From Sthenelais limicola (taxonomy: Eukaryota > Annelida > Polychaeta > Phyllodocida > Sigalionidae), in assembly GCA_942159475.1 (NCBI GenBank), contig OW804096.1:13255871-13319870 (forward strand): a DNA stretch of 64,000 bases. Reading direction: 5' to 3'. The position numbers were made by a program, and so were the translations under genes. Below are positions 46,350 to 57,395 of the stretch, piece after piece. Positions within the stretch are counted from its first letter, which is position 1; each line of letters opens with the position of its first letter. The notes beneath the pieces were generated by a model. The model made no database searches and was not told where the DNA came from. It worked only from the letters and a program-made list of their open reading frames with translations.

Positions 46350-46502
46350 TCAGTATGTCAACAAAACTTCTCGTCTCCTTGGGTCAATAACACAAATTTT
46401 ACATTGTACCCGTTTTCTCATCTCGTGGAACATTTCATTTAAAACAATAGTTATGTACTCCTTTTGCTCATCTGGTTGGATATATAATACTTTTGTTTCA
46501 CC
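46350..46502 (-). CDS. Candidate 3'-terminal exon of an unrecognised gene
   Basis: On the minus strand a good acceptor (TTCTATTCTCTAG) is followed by 50 codons and a stop, and the stop TGA overlaps the start of an AATAAA poly(A) signal. The peptide begins GETKVLYIQPDEQKEYITIV and ends with a basic DPRRREVLLTY tail. It is not part of any repeat family in the window. I do not recognise it. A possible first exon with the same phase, MSAAVLETK and a donor AAG-GTAATT, lies at 47667-47693, but other exons may be missing. Chance is a real alternative for a frame this short. Confidence 0.45.
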   Translation of the reverse strand, partial: GETKVLYIQPDEQKEYITIVLNEMFHEMRKRVQCKICVIDPRRREVLLTY

Positions 46503-46795
46503 CTAGAGAATAGAAATATGAAGATACAGGCTACGGTTTTACTGCAAAAAGTTTATAATCTAAAAGTAAAACATCATGCTTCAACTGTAGCTAACCATAC
46601 AGTAATATCCTTTTGAAAACTTTACCATACAATACTAATGCACAATGCTTTTCAGAGTATCATGTTCAAGTTTTTCATTAATTTTGGTATATTAGAATAG
46701 TGATAGAAAGTACCAGCGCTAATATTGTATTGTCCACAATAGGGCGCAATCTTATGTGGTCGTTAACGACTATGCTCTATTTCAAAATGAAGTTG

Positions 46796-47573
46796 CAATA
46801 AGGGAGTTGCATAGCCGCAATTTTGAATCTTGATTCACATCTACTTCTTATGACTCTCACTGTGTTCAGAGAAAAACAGCAATCCTATGGAATAACCTAG
46901 ATGCTGAATCGAGAAATATCGAATCTTATATCAATTTTAAGGCCTTAACCAAGACCGAAAGCTTGTTACCATTGTACTTATAATGTCACTTACTACTCCT
47001 ATTCTTCATCCATCACCTTTTCATCGTAGTTTTCTTATAGTCACCTAGATAGCCCTATTTTTCTATGTGTATGCTACAAGTTATAGTTATGTTTTACCAT
47101 CAGGTTATGGCCAATCATACCAGACCTAGTTTCACTAGGACTGAGGCTATTTCCTACCTCTTGCATACAGGTGATATCTTATGTATATTGACTTTGTTAT
47201 ATTTACTTATACATGTACTTGTTCCTGTATCGATTGACAAATACTCTTAATAAAATAATAAATGGGAGTAATGGTACAGTATAAAATCTTTAGAAAACAT
47301 ATTATTTTCAGCATGGAATATCTACTAGTGCTCCGATATCAATATCCATGTGTTTTGAATATTCCTATAACACAAGACTTCATATTTCCCATCATGCATT
47401 TGGTTTCTTATATAGATCATTTACACAACCTATGATATCGTTGAAAACATTCTTGCTATTTTCCATAAAATTAATGCTAAATATGTCTGTCAGATTTAAA
47501 CTGAATCCATCCCAGGATGCACTGTAACAGACATGCGCAGTCAGACATGCAAATCCCCTATTGTTTTTTTGTT
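46796..47573 (+). mobile_element. Family C element interrupted by a LINE fragment
   Basis: Family C sequence at 46796-46837 and 47265-47573 flanks the LINE tail. Together the two parts give about the length of the intact copies. Confidence 0.75.
46838..47264 (+). mobile_element. LINE 3' fragment inserted in a family C element
   Basis: A short frame (46864-46983) encodes VQRKTAILWNNLDAESRNIE and a further 19 residues before the stop. The LWNNL-to-FKALTK pattern is the usual end of LINE reverse transcriptases. About 280 bp of 3' UTR and an AATAAAATAATAAA tail follow. Family C sequence is interrupted here and resumes at about 47265. Confidence 0.75.
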
Positions 47574-47666
47574 TTTGTTGAGCTGGTGTTGTAGGTGTAG
47601 AGGGTGGTGAGCTCCTCCATGGTTCACTGGTCTATTTATTGCTGGTTCGAATCTGCATTCAATTAC

Positions 47667-47693
47667 CTTAGTCTCCAAGACCGCAGCTGACAT
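47667..47693 (-). CDS. Possible start exon linked to the exon at 46350-46502
   Basis: This is a nine-codon stretch from ATG (MSAAVLETK) to a donor (ACTAAG then GTAATT). It ends in phase 0, which fits the acceptor at 46503. No clear promoter is seen upstream and the region includes a family A copy. Weak evidence; listed because the phases agree. Confidence 0.2.
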
Positions 47694-47849
47694 ATGTTGA
47701 TATCTGAAGGGTGGATTGTAATGTTGGTCTACTTGACTGAATTTGTATTAAAATTAGTGTAATTGTATTGGTTATTGGGAACGTTTTGGTTTCTATTAAA
47801 GTACATATTTCTATAATAATACTGTCACTAATACACTTCTGATACACAG

Positions 47850-47993
47850 TGTTAGGACATGTACAATTCGTCTTTATGAATCCTCCCAAATAGCCCAAAT
47901 TTAAGCCAAAAGTCATTATGTTCAAAACGTACTTCAAAAACAGATTTCAAAAGAACAGATTCCTAGAATCAAGGCTATACCAAATAGACATAC
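47850..47993 (-). mobile_element. Family A MITE, left part, interrupted by family F
   Basis: From TGTACAATTCGTCTTTATG to ACCAAATAGACATA. The right part is at 48287-48383. Confidence 0.7.
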
Positions 47994-48286
47994 AGGTTAT
48001 CTAACTAAGTTGGTTGAAGGAGCGTGAATATTGCACGAGTTGCATAGCAGCGGGTGCAATATTCTAAGCGACTTACAGATATTCTAAGCGACTAACAGAT
48101 TTATTATACATGCTTTCAATCATAAAAATAAAAAAAAAAAAAATCGAGTCATGAATTTGAATTTTACTGGGAATCTGAGTAAAAAACACATTGGTTGCCA
48201 TGACAACCCCACGTAATCACTAGTTAAATACACACTATGCGTAACCCACTCTAGATACGTTGTTTTCAGAGCAATGCGTGTATAAT
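47994..48286 (-). mobile_element. Family F-related insertion in a family A copy
   Basis: It shares TTGGTTGAAGGAGCGTGAAT and the 190-bp segment with the inverse of 35092-35395. Family A sequence stops at about 47993 and continues at 48287. Confidence 0.7.
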
Positions 48287-48383
48287 ACTCAGATATATCC
48301 GGTATTTATCATTGTAAGCCTAATGTAGCAGAATAATTCATTTGATCTGTAGAGCTTTAGATTGTACGCTTTCTCACGCCCCG
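48287..48383 (-). mobile_element. Family A MITE, right part, interrupted by family F
   Basis: ACTCAGATATATCCGGTATT to TTTCTCACGCCCC, continuing 47850-47993. Confidence 0.7.
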
Positions 48384-48562
48384 TATATGAAGGAGATATA
48401 GTTTTCCAATCTGGTAACGCCCCTGTAAGGAACCGTTCATTTATCTTAAGTAAAAGTTTGCAATAGAAAGAGTCTACATATAGAACTGATTCACAAACAG
48501 GTACAAACGCTGTTACCAGGTGATAGCTGAACTTATATAGCTCTCTGTTATTAAAGGAATTT

Positions 48563-48798
48563 GGGTCATATTTAAAAGAAATGTACAATCAGCAGTCCTA
48601 CACATTTAGTAAATTTTGCTAAATTAGACTAAAAAAATGGCCAAAACATGGTATAACTCAGTATATTTGACATTGCCCTGGTTCAAACAACCTGTTAGAT
48701 TAAGTTAAACTGCATTTTGAAAACAATTCTTGTCTTAAATTTGGTTTATTTGACTGGATTTGTTAATGTGAATTGTACAATTTCTGAAGATCTGACCC
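48563..48798 (+). mobile_element. Family A MITE
   Basis: Full-length; the left tip is GGGTCATATTTAAAAG. Confidence 0.88.
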
Positions 48799-49006
48799 AT
48801 GTATGTGTTTAGTCCACAGAAACTGCACACATTACAAAGAATATTTTGTATCTGTAGGTAAAATATTATGAGTGGAACAGACAGAATGCACTTAACAAAC
48901 CCGAGCAGAAGCTGCAAGCGGAGAATCTAACGTTAGGCAGGCTGTGGTGTTTTAATTATAAAACGTTTGCAGTATTCGATAAGATAAGTGTGTATTTGTT
49001 GTATAT

Positions 49007-49241
49007 GGGTCAGATTTTCAGAAAGTGTACAATTGGCAGCTGTAGACATTTAGTAAATTCCGCTAAATTAGGCTGCAACTTGGTCAATACTAGGTAAATT
49101 CGGGTATATTCGGCATTGCATTGATTCTAGCAATCTGTTTGGTTAGGTTGAACTCTATTTTGAACTTTATTTTTGTCTGAAATGTGGGTTATTTGAGAGG
49201 AATGGTGAAGGTGAATTGTACATTTTCTGAAAATCTGACCC
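49007..49241 (+). mobile_element. Family A MITE with ATAT duplication
   Basis: Full-length, close to the consensus; ATAT on both sides. Confidence 0.94.
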
Positions 49242-49310
49242 ATATATGATCATGCATTAGTGAAAGCAATACAAATTGATGAGATTATTTCAACTATTGT
49301 ACCTTTTATT

Positions 49311-49706
49311 TGTGATGTGTTACAGGAAATGAGTCACAAGTCGCAAAAAATGAATTTTGAAATATTATCATATTTGAAAAGATGAGATCAAGCGGATTCT
49401 AATGATAGTAAACAGGAGGACATCTAATAAGTATTTCTATATTCTAAGTTTAGAATATTTGTTATTAAGATTGCAATATTTCTGAGTGGAAAATTACTAG
49501 TAAAGTAACTAAATATACTCTATCAGATGACCTTAGAAATGCATGGATATATTTATTACATGACATTTGGTACATTATATTCTTGCTACAAACAGCGTTA
49601 AGCACTCCAAAAATGAACACCTTCCCACAAAGACATCTTACAAATAAATCACTTTGAAAAATATCAATTTTGGGACCTGTGACTCATTTTCCTGGAACAC
49701 ATCACA
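49311..49706 (-). mobile_element. Family B MITE, full length
   Basis: The ends TGTGATGTGTTACAGG and CCTGGAACACATCACA are inverted. The interior matches 42128-42536. No protein is encoded. Confidence 0.8.
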
Positions 49707-49818
49707 TTTGTTATCTTTATACTACTTCTTTTATCTAACAATAACTATATACATAAATTGTTGTGTGCATACATAGAGCTCTATACATAATTTATTATAA
49801 CAATAAATTATATTTCCA

Positions 49819-49906
49819 GTCACCGTACTAACCAGAATAGACAAGAAGAAGAAGAGGAGCAAGAAGAACAGGGAGAACAAGGCATAGATATTGATTGCAT
49901 TTTGTG
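49819..49906 (+). CDS. Candidate 3'-terminal exon with acidic C-terminus
   Basis: A good acceptor (AATTATATTTCCAG) is followed by a frame reading HRTNQNRQEEEEEQEEQGEQ, then GIDIDCIL and a stop, and AATAAA follows within 15 bases. The Glu/Gln-rich run is low complexity, so the frame could be chance, but acceptor, stop and poly(A) signal are in the right order and distance. It falls just after a family B element. No upstream exon was found. Confidence 0.35.
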
Positions 49907-49909
49907 AGC

Positions 49910-50575
49910 CTAATAAATATTATTTAGGTTGGGGTTGAGAAAAACAATCGGGCGCAAACAGCCGCATATAAATCTACATGAGTGTAATATCAAATTCACT
50001 CGTCTACTTGGACAATTAGATCCATAGGCTAATAAAACAGCTGTTTACCAATTAATTTTGTAAAGAATTTATATTATTTTCATCAGGGAAATTACCATTG
50101 TTTTATCCTCTAATCAGTGTATAGCCGTTATACTTAAATATCATTAATTTCAGTTTACGGTTCCGCGAAATTTATGACACCTTTTTTTTCTGAGAAAGCA
50201 TTCATTCTTCTAATAAAAAACCCTTTGATTTCTTTTCCCAATTAAGGAGCAAATCAAATATCACCCCCAAACATTTATGTTTTTATCACTTTATAGTTCA
50301 GGGGGTGATGAATAGGGCAGTTATGTTCACCAGTACAGATGGTAATGCCTTTTATAGCACTTTTTAAACAGTTTTTATCCAGTATTTTGAACAGTAATGT
50401 ACGATGTACAGAGTGCGTTTTTTAAACCCGAATTTGTATCAATTTTGCCACATTTCGAGGTATGTGAAATAAAATTGTACATTTTCGCTAATATCTGTGT
50501 TGACAAGGGAAAGACTCTCACCAATCAACAATATCTTGTTTCAGAATGGCTCGTCTACAAGTCCCTGGAACAGAA
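49910..50575. other. Gene-free stretch
   Basis: No coding signal after the candidate terminal exon. A run of T and AT-rich sequence only. Confidence 0.35.
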
Positions 50576-50809
50576 GGGTCAGATCTTTAGAAAATTTACA
50601 ATTAGCTTTCACCAATCCTCTCAAATAATCCAAATTTAAGAAAAAATTAGTTTCAAAATACAGTTCAACATAACCAGACAGATTTATTGAATAAATCCAA
50701 TACAGAATACACTCAGATATACTCAGTATTTATCATTTTTCACTCTAATTTAGCAGAGTTTGATAGATGTGTAGAACTGTAGATTGAGCATTTTCTGAAA
50801 ATCTTACCC
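50576..50809 (-). mobile_element. Family A MITE
   Basis: Left tip GGGTCAGATCTTTAG, right tip AATCTTACCC. Confidence 0.9.
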
Positions 50810-50832
50810 TCAATGTCACTTCGACAGAGGAC

Positions 50833-51063
50833 GTCAGAGGAGGTACAATCGGCCTTCATCAATCTAATAATCCTCTCAAATAACCCGAATTGAAGACAGA
50901 AATGTACTTTAAAATACAGTTCAACACAACCGAACAGACTTTTTTAATCTGCGCAGTACCAAATATACTCAGATATACATACTACTCATCATTTTCAGTG
51001 TAATTGAGCAGAATTTACTAAATGTGTAGAGCTGCCGATTGTACATTTTCTGACTGTGGGATC
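50833..51063 (-). mobile_element. Family A MITE, diverged tips
   Basis: ACAATCGGCCTTCATCAATC to ACATTTTCTGACTG; a CTAATAAT duplication lies in the left part. Confidence 0.8.
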
Positions 51064-51317
51064 CATAAAGGTGACCAGATTGGCTGGTCCCTGATTGCCC
51101 TGATTCCCATGTCTACTTGTGCCTGTAACAATAGCTTGAAAGGGAAACATTGCTCTCGGCGGGGGGTCAGTGGGAGGGGGCGCTAGCTGTTACAACAGCC
51201 TCTTCTGCACCCCCTCCCTTACATTGAACTGAATTAATGCATCGGAAACTTTTAACCAAATCATTGTTCACTCATGGTTGATGAAATGAGTCAAAATAAT
51301 TATCATGCAGAATATAG

Positions 51318-51503
51318 GGGTCAGATTTTGAGAACCTGCACAATCTAAATACTAGGTATATCTGAGTGTATTCTGTATTGTTTTCATTCAATAACTCTGC
51401 CCGGTTATGTTGAACTGTATTTTGAACCTGATACTCGTCTTAAATTTGGGTTATTTGACAGGATTGGTGAAGGTCAATTGTACATTTTTGTGAGACTTGA
51501 CCC
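51318..51503 (+). mobile_element. Family A MITE with internal deletion
   Basis: The left tip is GGGTCAGATTTTGAG and the right tip GTGAGACTTGACCC. About 50 bp of the left interior are missing. Confidence 0.85.
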
Positions 51504-51504
51504 T

Positions 51505-51728
51505 TTGGCAACGTCAAATCCTTATAAATATAAGATTTTCTTTCCTTAGCTAGTTTTCCTTGTAAGAAGCTTTTATGGAAGGACTTAGATATAGGCCCTA
51601 CAGACAATGCTGATATTTATTTCTACAGTAGGCAATTCTCCACCTAACCCTTCGCCGGGCAGAGCAAGGGAATATTGGTTAGCGAGGAACATTTTAAGGA
51701 AGGGTTTCTTATGCAACAGGCCCCTACC
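51505..51728 (-). mobile_element. Family E element
   Basis: It ends TTCTTATGCAACAGGCCCCT and holds GGAAGGACTTAG-type motifs shared with 39224-39594. The left end is degenerate. Confidence 0.5.
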
Positions 51729-51893
51729 AACGGTATGCAATTGGCCTCTGGTAGTCTTGCTAGAATACTATTACGCGGAATCAATATTGGATTATTCACA
51801 TTTGCATTTAGTTATTAAGGGTACAACTAGAAGAACTGGTGACGGAGAAGTCATTTAAATTATACTATTCTAGTCCTACAGGTCGAACAGTTT

Positions 51894-52126
51894 GGGTTCA
51901 GATCGTCAGAAAAAGTACAATTGGCAGCTCTACACATTTAATCAATTCGACTTAATTAGGTATAACTAAACAAATAATAGGTATATCTGAGTATATTGGG
52001 TATTGCAATGATTAAGAGAGTTTGTTCGGTTATATCTTGTTACCTTGTTACCAGTTTGAACCTTGAACTCTGAAGTTTGCTTTTTTTGAGAGGATTGGTG
52101 AATGTGAATTCTCCGATGGCTTGACC
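51894..52126 (+). mobile_element. Family A MITE, diverged right end
   Basis: GGGTTCAGATCGTCAG on the left; the right end has lost TGTACATTTT and ends CTTGACCC. Confidence 0.8.
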
Positions 52127-52333
52127 CTGCTCATATGGTAAAAACGAATTGTGCTGAGATTGCAGCTTTTAGAAATGTACCGTTTTGTTTGACTAAATAT
52201 CCACAGTCATCAGAAGCTACATCAATGGGCCGCACCTCCCCCCCCCCCCCTCCCGACACACACACACCCTTACCCCGTTTCCTCACACCCACGTTTCATC
52301 CCCTCCCAATTAACTGGATGCGCACCACTAAAG

Positions 52334-52568
52334 GGGTTAGATTTTCAGAAAATGTACGATTGGCCTTCACCAAGCCTCTTGAATAATCCACATTAAGGAC
52401 AAAAATGTGCTTTAAAATGCAGTTCAACCTAACAAAACTGACACTTTAAATCAATGTGATACCAAATATACTCAGATATACACGGTATTCATCATTTCCC
52501 AGCCTAATTCAGCAGATTTTACTAAATGTCTACAGCTACCAATTGTACATATTCTGACGATCTGACCC
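52334..52568 (-). mobile_element. Family A MITE with TAAAG duplication
   Basis: Left tip GGGTTAGATTTTC, right tip GATCTGACCC. TAAAG occurs on both sides, one base longer than the usual duplication. Confidence 0.9.
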
Positions 52569-52904
52569 TAAAGGTAAATCCTCGCACCCTGAACAAGGGT
52601 TACGCACCTCACAAAATGATAAAACGAGAACATGCTTTTCCACAAGGCTGTGCTTTGATCTAGTTGTCAAGTGGTTTTTGATTGGCTGGGAAAGCGGCGG
52701 TAATTGCCATGGTGATAGTTATAGCCAACTGGCGGCGAAAAGTAACAATTGTCGCGGCCACTTGGCGAACAATGGGTCGTCCATGGGAAAAACTGGGTGA
52801 CAATGTTTGGCAAATCTGTCACCTCCTCAAAACATAATATAATTGTGCAAATTGGGGTATCTTTGTAACGTTTAATGTATGCAGGGTTTCTCAAGGGGTA
52901 CCTG

Positions 52905-52950
52905 AGGAGGAGGAGGAAGAGGAGGGGGAGGAGGAGGAGGAGGAGGGTTG
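52905..52950. repeat. AGG microsatellite
   Basis: Imperfect AGG/GAGG run. It gives the Leu-rich segment in the minus-strand frame. Confidence 0.9.
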
Positions 52951-53042
52951 ATAGAGACGTTGGTATTTGATTCTGTCTATTTTTAGGTAGAAGCTGGAAT
53001 TTACATGGGAAAGACGAATATGTCAATTTTCGACACATGATA

Positions 53043-53420
53043 AGTGATGTGTTACAGGAAAGTGAATCACATTTTTTAATGTCTTTTATACCCAGGATGT
53101 CTTTATTTTTGGGGTGCTTGACCCTATTTCTAGCATGAATACATTTTCCAAATTTCAAGACAGGTATTCCATAAATCCAAGTATTTCTAAGGTCATCTTA
53201 TAAAGTATATTTAGCTACTTCACTATTATTTGTCCATCCAGAAATATTGCTAACTTAAAAAAGAATATATCAAACTTAAATTATAGAAATACGTATTAGA
53301 TGTCCTACTGTTTAATATCATTGGAATCGGATTGGTCCCATTTTTTCAAATATGATTATACATGTATCTCAAAATCCATTTTTTTGCGACTTGTGACTCG
53401 TTTTCTTCAAACACATCACA
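53043..53420 (+). mobile_element. Family B MITE
   Basis: The left end is AGTGATGTGTTACAGG and the right end ACACATCACA. Part of the left arm (AGTCGCAAAA) is missing. Confidence 0.75.
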
Positions 53421-53492
53421 AATGGTTATCTAAAATTGGGGAATCTGTGTTGGATTTAAATGAATCCTGGGTGTTGTTATGCGTACATATAT

Positions 53493-53733
53493 GGGTCAGA
53501 TTTTTAGAAAATGTACAATTCATCTTCACCAATTCTCTCAAATAACCTAAATTTAAGACAAGAATCAGGCTCAAAATTGTGTTCAACATAACCAAACAGA
53601 CTGTTTGAATCAATTGCCAATACCAAATACACTCATATATACCTAACGTTGGTGATATTTCAGTCCAACTTAGCAGAATTTGCAAAATATGACTGTTGAT
53701 CTGCCAATTGTACATTTTCTGAAAATCGGACCC
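53493..53733 (-). mobile_element. Family A MITE
   Basis: Full-length with standard tips; right tip AATCGGACCC. It starts about 70 bp after a family B copy. Confidence 0.9.
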
Positions 53734-53783
53734 ATGAATATCATTTAGGCTTGTGCGAGAAATGCAACGCTGTCTCGTTGTAT

Positions 53784-53958
53784 GGGCGAAGTCTCCTGAA
53801 ACAATTGGCCTTCACCAATCCCCTCAAATATTCCAAATTTCCGACAGGTTTAAAATACAGATCTATATAACCTAACATATTCTTTATATTTGTCTTAAAT
53901 TTGGGTTATTTGAGAAGATCTGTGAAGGCGAATTGTACATTTTCGGAAGATCTGACCC
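53784..53958. mobile_element. Family A foldback with two right halves
   Basis: The left half reads GGCCTTCACCAATCCCCTCA and the right half GGTTATTTGAGAAGATCTGT..GAAGG, so both halves derive from the same (right) end of family A, joined head to head near CTTTATATTTG. Confidence 0.8.
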
Positions 53959-54008
53959 GAGAAGACTTAATTCCATCGTTTATAATCGACTCCAACAAAC
54001 AAATAGTG

Positions 54009-54243
54009 GGGTCAAATGTTCAGAAAATGTACAATTGGCAGCTCTACAAATTTAGTAAATTCTGCTAAATTAAGCTGCAATTTGGTCAATACTAGGTCAA
54101 TTCGAGTATATTTGGCATTGCATTGATTCTAGCAATCTGTTTGGTTAGGTTGAACTGTGTTTTCAACTTTATTTTCGTCTGAAATTTGGGTTATTTGAGA
54201 AGATTGGCGAAGTTGAATTATACATTTTCTGAAAATCTGACCC
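54009..54243 (+). mobile_element. Family A MITE
   Basis: Full-length, left tip GGGTCAAATGTTCAG. Confidence 0.9.
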
Positions 54244-54609
54244 ATAATTGACTTGTGGCTCACCAGCTGCGGCCCGTGTAACTCGCCTGGACTTAGTTTC
54301 ACTTTCAGTTTCTCCTACCAGCGGTGACTGGTTTCACTTGAGACGCAGGTGAGACGCGCATGTGTAAACTGGTGGAGGTGGTCGCTGGTAGGATTGAGTG
54401 GTCAGATAAAGGGTGCAGGTGGCCAGGTGGTCAGAACTGGACACCCTTGACCAGTGAGACACTGAGGACAACTCTTGCAATACCCCCCACCCGGCCCCCA
54501 CACAATAGGACGGGATTAATTACCTTTCAGTGCCTCTTGTGACATTTTGTCCTCAGATAAGGTCATCTGTCTTGTTGTCTAGTGGTACAGCTTTTCAACA
54601 CTTCAATAA

Positions 54610-55095
54610 TTAATTACTCTCTTCTCTCTCCCTTTCTCCCTTTCCCCCTTTCTCCCTCTCTCGCTCTCTCCCCTCTCTCCTTTCTCTCTCTCTCTCCCTC
54701 TCTCTCCTCTCTCCTTTCTATCTCTCTCCCTCTCTCTCCTCTCTCTTTCCCTCTCTCTCTTTCTCTCTTCCGTTCTCCCCCACTCCATCTCTCCCTGTCC
54801 TTGATTACTCTCTTGTCTCTCTCTCCCCCCCCCCCCCTCTCTCTCCCTTTCTGCCTTGCGCCCTCTCTCTCGCCCTCTCATTTCCCCTCTCCTTCAATCC
54901 CCAGAGTTGTACAGCCCTCTTTCCCCTCCCTCTTAGGTCCCTTTAATGTTGCTCTCTCCCTTCCATTTCTCTCTCTTTTTCTCTCTTACTCTTCTCTCAT
55001 GCTTTCCTCATCCTCTCCTTTCTCTTTGTCCCCCCCCCCCCTGTCTCCCATCCTCTGCCTCTCTCTCTCTCCCTCTCTCTCTCTCTCTCGTATTT
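54610..55095. repeat. CT-rich microsatellite tract
   Basis: Mostly CTCTCTCC and CCCTTTCTCC units with C runs. Long frames here are low complexity. Confidence 0.92.
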
Positions 55096-55196
55096 CGTGT
55101 GGTATACTAATTATCATTTTATCTGATTAGTCAATAGGCTTCTTTAACGGGCATCTTGCCACAAACCATTGCACCCTTTAATCCCCACGCTTATAT

Positions 55197-55398
55197 TACT
55201 GTAAACGTATTTATTTTCGCGCAGATACATTTTCGCGCACTAAGTACTTTGAGACCTTTTCGCGCGGATTTAAATTTTCGCAGCAAGGAAGTCGCACACA
55301 TTGTTTACGCAATACAAGTAATTAAACGTTTCGCGCCGGATTTATTTTTACTTAATAGCGAAAATAAATACTGCGCGAACATTAATACGTTTACAGTA
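55197..55398 (+). mobile_element. Family D MITE, CpG-rich copy
   Basis: It runs from TACTGTAAACG to CGTTTACAGTA, with many intact CGCG sites (TTTTCGCGC repeated). Similar elements with these ends are common in marine invertebrate genomes. Confidence 0.8.
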
Positions 55399-56030
55399 TA
55401 TAACGCAAAAACGCAATCAAAAGCACAACATTTCCCAGGCACTTTCCCAAACAACAAGACTTCATTATTACACTAAACATTCATGAAGAAAATGACAAAA
55501 CTGGTCAAAAAAACCCAATCCATTTAGCAATAATTAAGGGTTAAGTAGAAAATGCTTTGTCACAGTACTTCACCTCGTTCCTTGTGTTAGCCCCGCAGTA
55601 AATTTTATTACACACTCCATTGGCGCAGAATAAAGATTTATCGATTTTACCCAGACAAAGTCAATATTTGGTTTCTTAATACTTAAAAAGCCTGCCTCAT
55701 GCTGCCGTGATATCAGGGGTAATAAAGTTGTCAGGGGGAGGGCTATCGTTTATGATATAGATCAATATTTGATGCGATAAAATGGAGAGGAGTTTGTAGG
55801 CTATCCACCGTTCATGTTTGAAGCAGCAGGGCATTTAAAACTACATTTCCAGTCAACATCGATCACAATCTATAGATATTCTGTATTTTGAGTTGTTCCT
55901 GTCATGCCCATATTAAATATGGTAAGATAGTTATGGGAAATAATGTTCTAATGTTTAAAATAAAAACAGTAAATTTGGTAAGATTTATTTTTGCCTTAAG
56001 AGCTGGGAATGCAGTTTAAGTTTGATATAA
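55399..56030. other. Gene-free stretch
   Basis: No coding frame or known repeat was identified. Confidence 0.35.
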
Positions 56031-56267
56031 GGGTCAAGTCTTGGGAAAATGTACAATTGGCCTTCACCAATCCTCTCAAAAACCCAAATTTGAGGCAAAA
56101 ATCAGGTTTAAAATACGGTTCAACAGAACCAGACAGATTCATTGAATAAAATACAGAATATACTTAAATTGTCAGTATTACTAGTATTTAGCAATCTTCA
56201 CTCTCATTTAGCAGAATTTGAGAGATGTGTAGAAATGTAGATTGTGCATTTTCTGAAAATCTGACCC
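56031..56267 (-). mobile_element. Family A MITE with ATAA duplication
   Basis: Left tip GGGTCAAGTCTTGG, right tip standard; ATAA on both sides. Confidence 0.93.
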
Positions 56268-56405
56268 ATAAGTGGATACAGTGCACTAATGTATTAATAT
56301 CTTAATTAACATGAGGTGGTTATGCATATGGTATGATCTAGTGGATGTTAGGGCCGAGCCACCTGTTCCTGTTCCTTTGGATAAGATCTTAGCCTCAATG
56401 CATGT

Positions 56406-56636
56406 GGGTCGGATCGTCAGGAAATTTACAATTCGCCTTCACCAATCCAGAAATGCAGACAGAAATGCAGTTCAAAATATAGATAAACATACTCAAACAA
56501 ACTGTTTCAATCAACGTAACACCAAATATATACTCAGATATACCTAGTATTTAATCATTTGCAGGCTAATTTAGTAGATTTGACTGATTCTGTAGAACAG
56601 CCGATTGTAGGCCCACTTTTACTGACGATCTGACCC
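56406..56636 (-). mobile_element. Family A MITE
   Basis: Left tip GGGTCGGATCGTCAGG; right tip GACGATCTGACCC with a small insertion near it. Confidence 0.85.
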
Positions 56637-56719
56637 GTGTTTCCCATCCATAAATGGGTCTGGTTGCCTAGAAATTGTCATGATAAAAACTAATAAATTA
56701 TGGGCATATTTGAATATAT

Positions 56720-56954
56720 GGGTCAGATTTTCAGAAACCGTACAATTGGCAGATCAACATATTTAGGAAAATTCTCCTAAGTTAGGCTGAAAATGAAGAA
56801 TACCGGGTATATCTGAGTACATTTGGTATCCCATTGATTTAAAGTATCAGTTCTGTTATTTTAAACTGCATTTTGAAGCTCATTCTTGTCTCAAATGTGG
56901 GTTATTTGAGAGGATTAGTGAAGGCCAATTGTACATTTTCTGAAAATCTTACCC
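56720..56954 (+). mobile_element. Family A MITE with ATAT duplication
   Basis: Full-length; right tip AATCTTACCC; ATAT on both sides. Confidence 0.93.
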
Positions 56955-56959
56955 ATATT

Positions 56960-57095
56960 CTCTTGCATTGGGCTGAATACAAAATGTGTTCGATTATATT
57001 GAACTCTATCAATATTGAGTATAAGCCTCTCCTAAAATTTGATTATTTGAGAGGATTGGGGAATACACATTGTACATTTTCTGACAACTTCACCC
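56960..57095 (+). mobile_element. Family A MITE, right half
   Basis: GTGTTCGATTATATTGAACTC to CTGACAACTTCACCC, directly after a full copy. Confidence 0.7.
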
Positions 57096-57155
57096 TCAGC
57101 CCGTTTCAACTGTTGAAGCGGGTGCCTAGAAGTGCATGGGGTGGTAGGACTATGT

Positions 57156-57395
57156 GGGTCAGATGTCCAGAAAATGTACAATTCGCCTTCACCAATCCTC
57201 TCAAATAACCCTAATTTAAGACAAAACTCAGGTTAAAAATACAGTTCAACATAACCAAACAGACTGTTTGAATCAAGGCAATACTAAATATACCCATATA
57301 TACCTAGTGTTGATGATTTTTTAGTCCAGTTTAGCAGAATTTACAAAATATTTTGATTTACCAATATTATTGTACATTTTCTGAAAATCTGACCC
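57156..57395 (-). mobile_element. Family A MITE
   Basis: Full-length; flanks ATGT and GTGT differ by one base. Confidence 0.9.

Noticed and set aside
47600..47665. Possible tRNA-like promoter box (GGTTCGAATCT)
   Set aside because: No acceptor stem, D-arm or anticodon arm can be folded around it.
52667..53158. Minus-strand frame of 163 codons
   Set aside because: It crosses an AGG microsatellite and a family B element; no recognisable domain.
54582..55130. Frame of 182 codons rich in Ser, Leu and Pro
   Set aside because: A CT microsatellite lacks stops by composition.
56873..57208. Frame of 111 codons and other frames with a VNCTFSENLTH-like phrase
   Set aside because: The phrase recurs wherever the right end of family A is translated; it is not a protein family.
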